A stretch of DNA of 64,000 bases. Source: a candidate division Zixibacteria bacterium HGW-Zixibacteria-1 (GTDB lineage Bacteria > Zixibacteria > MSB-5A5 > GN15 > PGXB01). A program made the position numbers and the translations under genes. Below, one piece after another: positions 62,815-64,000 of the stretch (positions are counted from its first letter, which is position 1; each line of letters opens with the position of its first letter). The notes under the pieces were generated by a model. It worked only from the letters and a program-made list of their open reading frames with translations. It searched no databases and had not been told where the DNA came from. The stretch spans positions 89,474 through 153,473 of the forward strand of contig PGXB01000002.1 in assembly GCA_002838945.1 (NCBI GenBank). Reading direction: 5' to 3'.

Positions 62815-64000
62815 TCAGGAAGTTACCGCAAAAACTTCCTCAATCGAAATACTACCCAACTTCATTTTAGCCACTGCGGCCATCCGCAAAGTCAGCATGC
62901 CCTCTTTTATGGCCTGATCGCGCAGTTCACTCTCGGGGGCATTGGCCAGAATCATCCGCTCAATTTCCCGTGTAATCGGCATAACCTCAAAAATACCGGC
63001 CCGCCCGGAAAGCCCGGAGCCGTTGCACTCACTGCATCCCTTACCCCGGAAGGCCTTGATATCCTTCAACAGTTCATCGGGAACATGGAGGGCCTCGATC
63101 TGCTCATCGGTCAGTTTATATTCTTCCCGGCAGCCGTTGCAGATTTTACGGGTCATTCGCTGGGCCATGATCAGTCTGGTGGCACCGGCCACGAGATAAT
63201 TGGGAATACCCATATCGACCAAACGATTAATCGATGACGGCGCATCGTTGGTATGCAGGGTGGAAAAAACAAGGTGACCGGTCAACGCCGAACGAATGGC
63301 GATCTCCGCCGTTTCCGAGTCTCGAATCTCACCGACCATGATAATATCAGGGTCCTGACGCAGAAAAGACCTCAGGGCGGCCGCGAAGGTCAACCCGATA
63401 TCTGTTTTCACCGCCACCTGGTTGATACCTTCGAAATTGAACTCGACCGGGTCCTCGGCTGTCATGATGTTGACATCGATCGTGTTAATCTGTTTCAGGG
63501 CCGAATACAGCGTCGTTGTTTTACCCGAACCGGTCGGCCCGGTTACCAGGATGATGCCGTAAGGAAGGTGAATGGCATCGTCAAAACGCTTCAACGAGTC
63601 CGCCACAAAGCCCAGTTTGGTCATATCCACCATTAGCGCCTTGGGATCGAGAATTCGCATAACCACCTTTTCGCCGAAAATGGTGGGCAGCACCGAGACA
63701 CGCAAATCGACTGTTCGATCCCCGATTTTAACTTTTATTCGACCATCCTGAGGCAGCCTTCTCTCCGAAATATCAAGATCCGCCATAACCTTCAGTCGCG
63801 AAACAATGGCCGCCCGATATTTAAACGGAAGCGGCGGCATCTCGCGCAAATCACCGTCTATGCGGTAACGAACCCGGATACGTTTCTCATAGGTTTCGAA
63901 GTGAATATCCGAGGCTCCGCTTCGAATCGCATCGGCAATAATCGAATCGACCAGCTTGACCAGCGGCTTATCCTGGATGGCCGACTGCAGATCGGCCTCG
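62815..64000 (-). CDS. pilB: Type IV pilus assembly ATPase PilB (5' end beyond window)
   Basis: The reading frame is open to the right window edge. The visible 394 residues start in the N-terminal nucleotide-binding arm (GASDIHFETYEKRIRVRYRI) and continue with Walker A GPTGSGKTTTLY, the Asp box AEDPVEF and Walker B IIMVGEIRDSETAE. The His box GHLVFSTLHTNDA and the four-cysteine zinc site CNGCREEYK..CSECNG follow. The zinc site and EVMPITREIERMI mark a PilB/GspE extension ATPase. It drives pilus assembly. The N-terminal domain lies outside the window. Confidence 0.95.
   Translation of the reverse strand, partial: EADLQSAIQDKPLVKLVDSIIADAIRSGASDIHFETYEKRIRVRYRIDGDLREMPPLPFKYRAAIVSRLKVMADLDISERRLPQDGRIKVKIGDRTVDLRVSVLPTIFGEKVVMRILDPKALMVDMTKLGFVADSLKRFDDAIHLPYGIILVTGPTGSGKTTTLYSALKQINTIDVNIMTAEDPVEFNFEGINQVAVKTDIGLTFAAALRSFLRQDPDIIMVGEIRDSETAEIAIRSALTGHLVFSTLHTNDAPSSINRLVDMGIPNYLVAGATRLIMAQRMTRKICNGCREEYKLTDEQIEALHVPDELLKDIKAFRGKGCSECNGSGLSGRAGIFEVMPITREIERMILANAPESELRDQAIKEGMLTLRMAAVAKMKLGSISIEEVFAVTS

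Overview
The window reads as chromosomal DNA of a didermic, probably environmental bacterium of the FCB (Fibrobacteres-Chlorobi-Bacteroidetes) superphylum. Candidate Zixibacteria or a relative is my best guess; this is an inference from gene content, not a database result. The pointers are type IX secretion (T9SS)-type genes (a C25 gingipain/PorU-like sortase, a PorV-type barrel, a cargo protease with a C-terminal sorting domain), many lipoproteins and outer-membrane barrels, a Bat/MoxR operon, type IV pilus motor genes and an archaeal-looking UbiA prenyltransferase. Most genes lie on the minus strand. Only a 68-codon gene (37.2 kb), a four-gene redox operon (43.5-47.3 kb) and a small barrel gene (55.4 kb) lie on the plus strand. 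No rRNA, tRNA or CRISPR array was seen.

Layout, left to right. 1-10.2 kb: a Bat-type operon (batD-like, moxR, DUF58, TPR/SurA_N, two tandem GT-C glycosyltransferases, a batD-like relative, batA, batB, batC running off the left edge). 10.4-28.8 kb: a tightly spaced co-directional run that starts from a good sigma70-like promoter at 28.96-28.98 kb and encodes a PorU-like sortase, a PorV-type barrel with a propeller of about 600 residues inserted in it, an M6 protease with a sorting domain, two related membrane-associated proteins, an NHL lipoprotein, a 1086-residue barrel protein, an Omp85-type protein and a UbiA prenyltransferase. This is the most unusual locus here. 29.2-37.1 kb: amino-acid catabolism (tryptophanase, asparaginase), a lipoprotein, two methyltransferases, a lipoprotein-like serpin, a nitroreductase and a GNAT acetyltransferase. 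37.2-40.9 kb: a rearranged accessory patch with a zinc alcohol dehydrogenase that lacks its catalytic cysteine segment, a RAYT transposase between perfect 28-bp inverted repeats, an AT-rich hypothetical gene, a 5'-truncated trypsin-like protease and a second broken copy of the dehydrogenase 5' end.

40.9-51.0 kb: succinate metabolism. sucCD, a divergent operon coding HdrC-like, HdrB-like, FrdB-like and FrdA-like subunits, and a classical membrane-bound sdhCDAB operon sit together. The cell therefore seems to have two different succinate/fumarate enzymes beside its succinyl-CoA ligase. 51.3-58.5 kb: a metallo-beta-lactamase-fold hydrolase, an AT-rich HEPN-like protein, a DUF418 membrane protein, threonine aldolase, a small barrel gene with an in-frame TAA before its last strands, a CTP-dependent lipid kinase/cytidylyltransferase-type membrane protein and a double-parvulin lipoprotein. 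58.6-64.0 kb: a PilS-like sensor kinase, pilC, pilT and the C-terminal part of pilB, which runs off the right edge.

The strongest candidates for something undescribed are (i) the PorV-propeller chimera and its T9SS-like operon and (ii) the HdrCB-FrdBA operon, whose flavoprotein has lost the covalent-FAD histidine. Start codons were adjusted by Shine-Dalgarno (SD) position where this was decisive.
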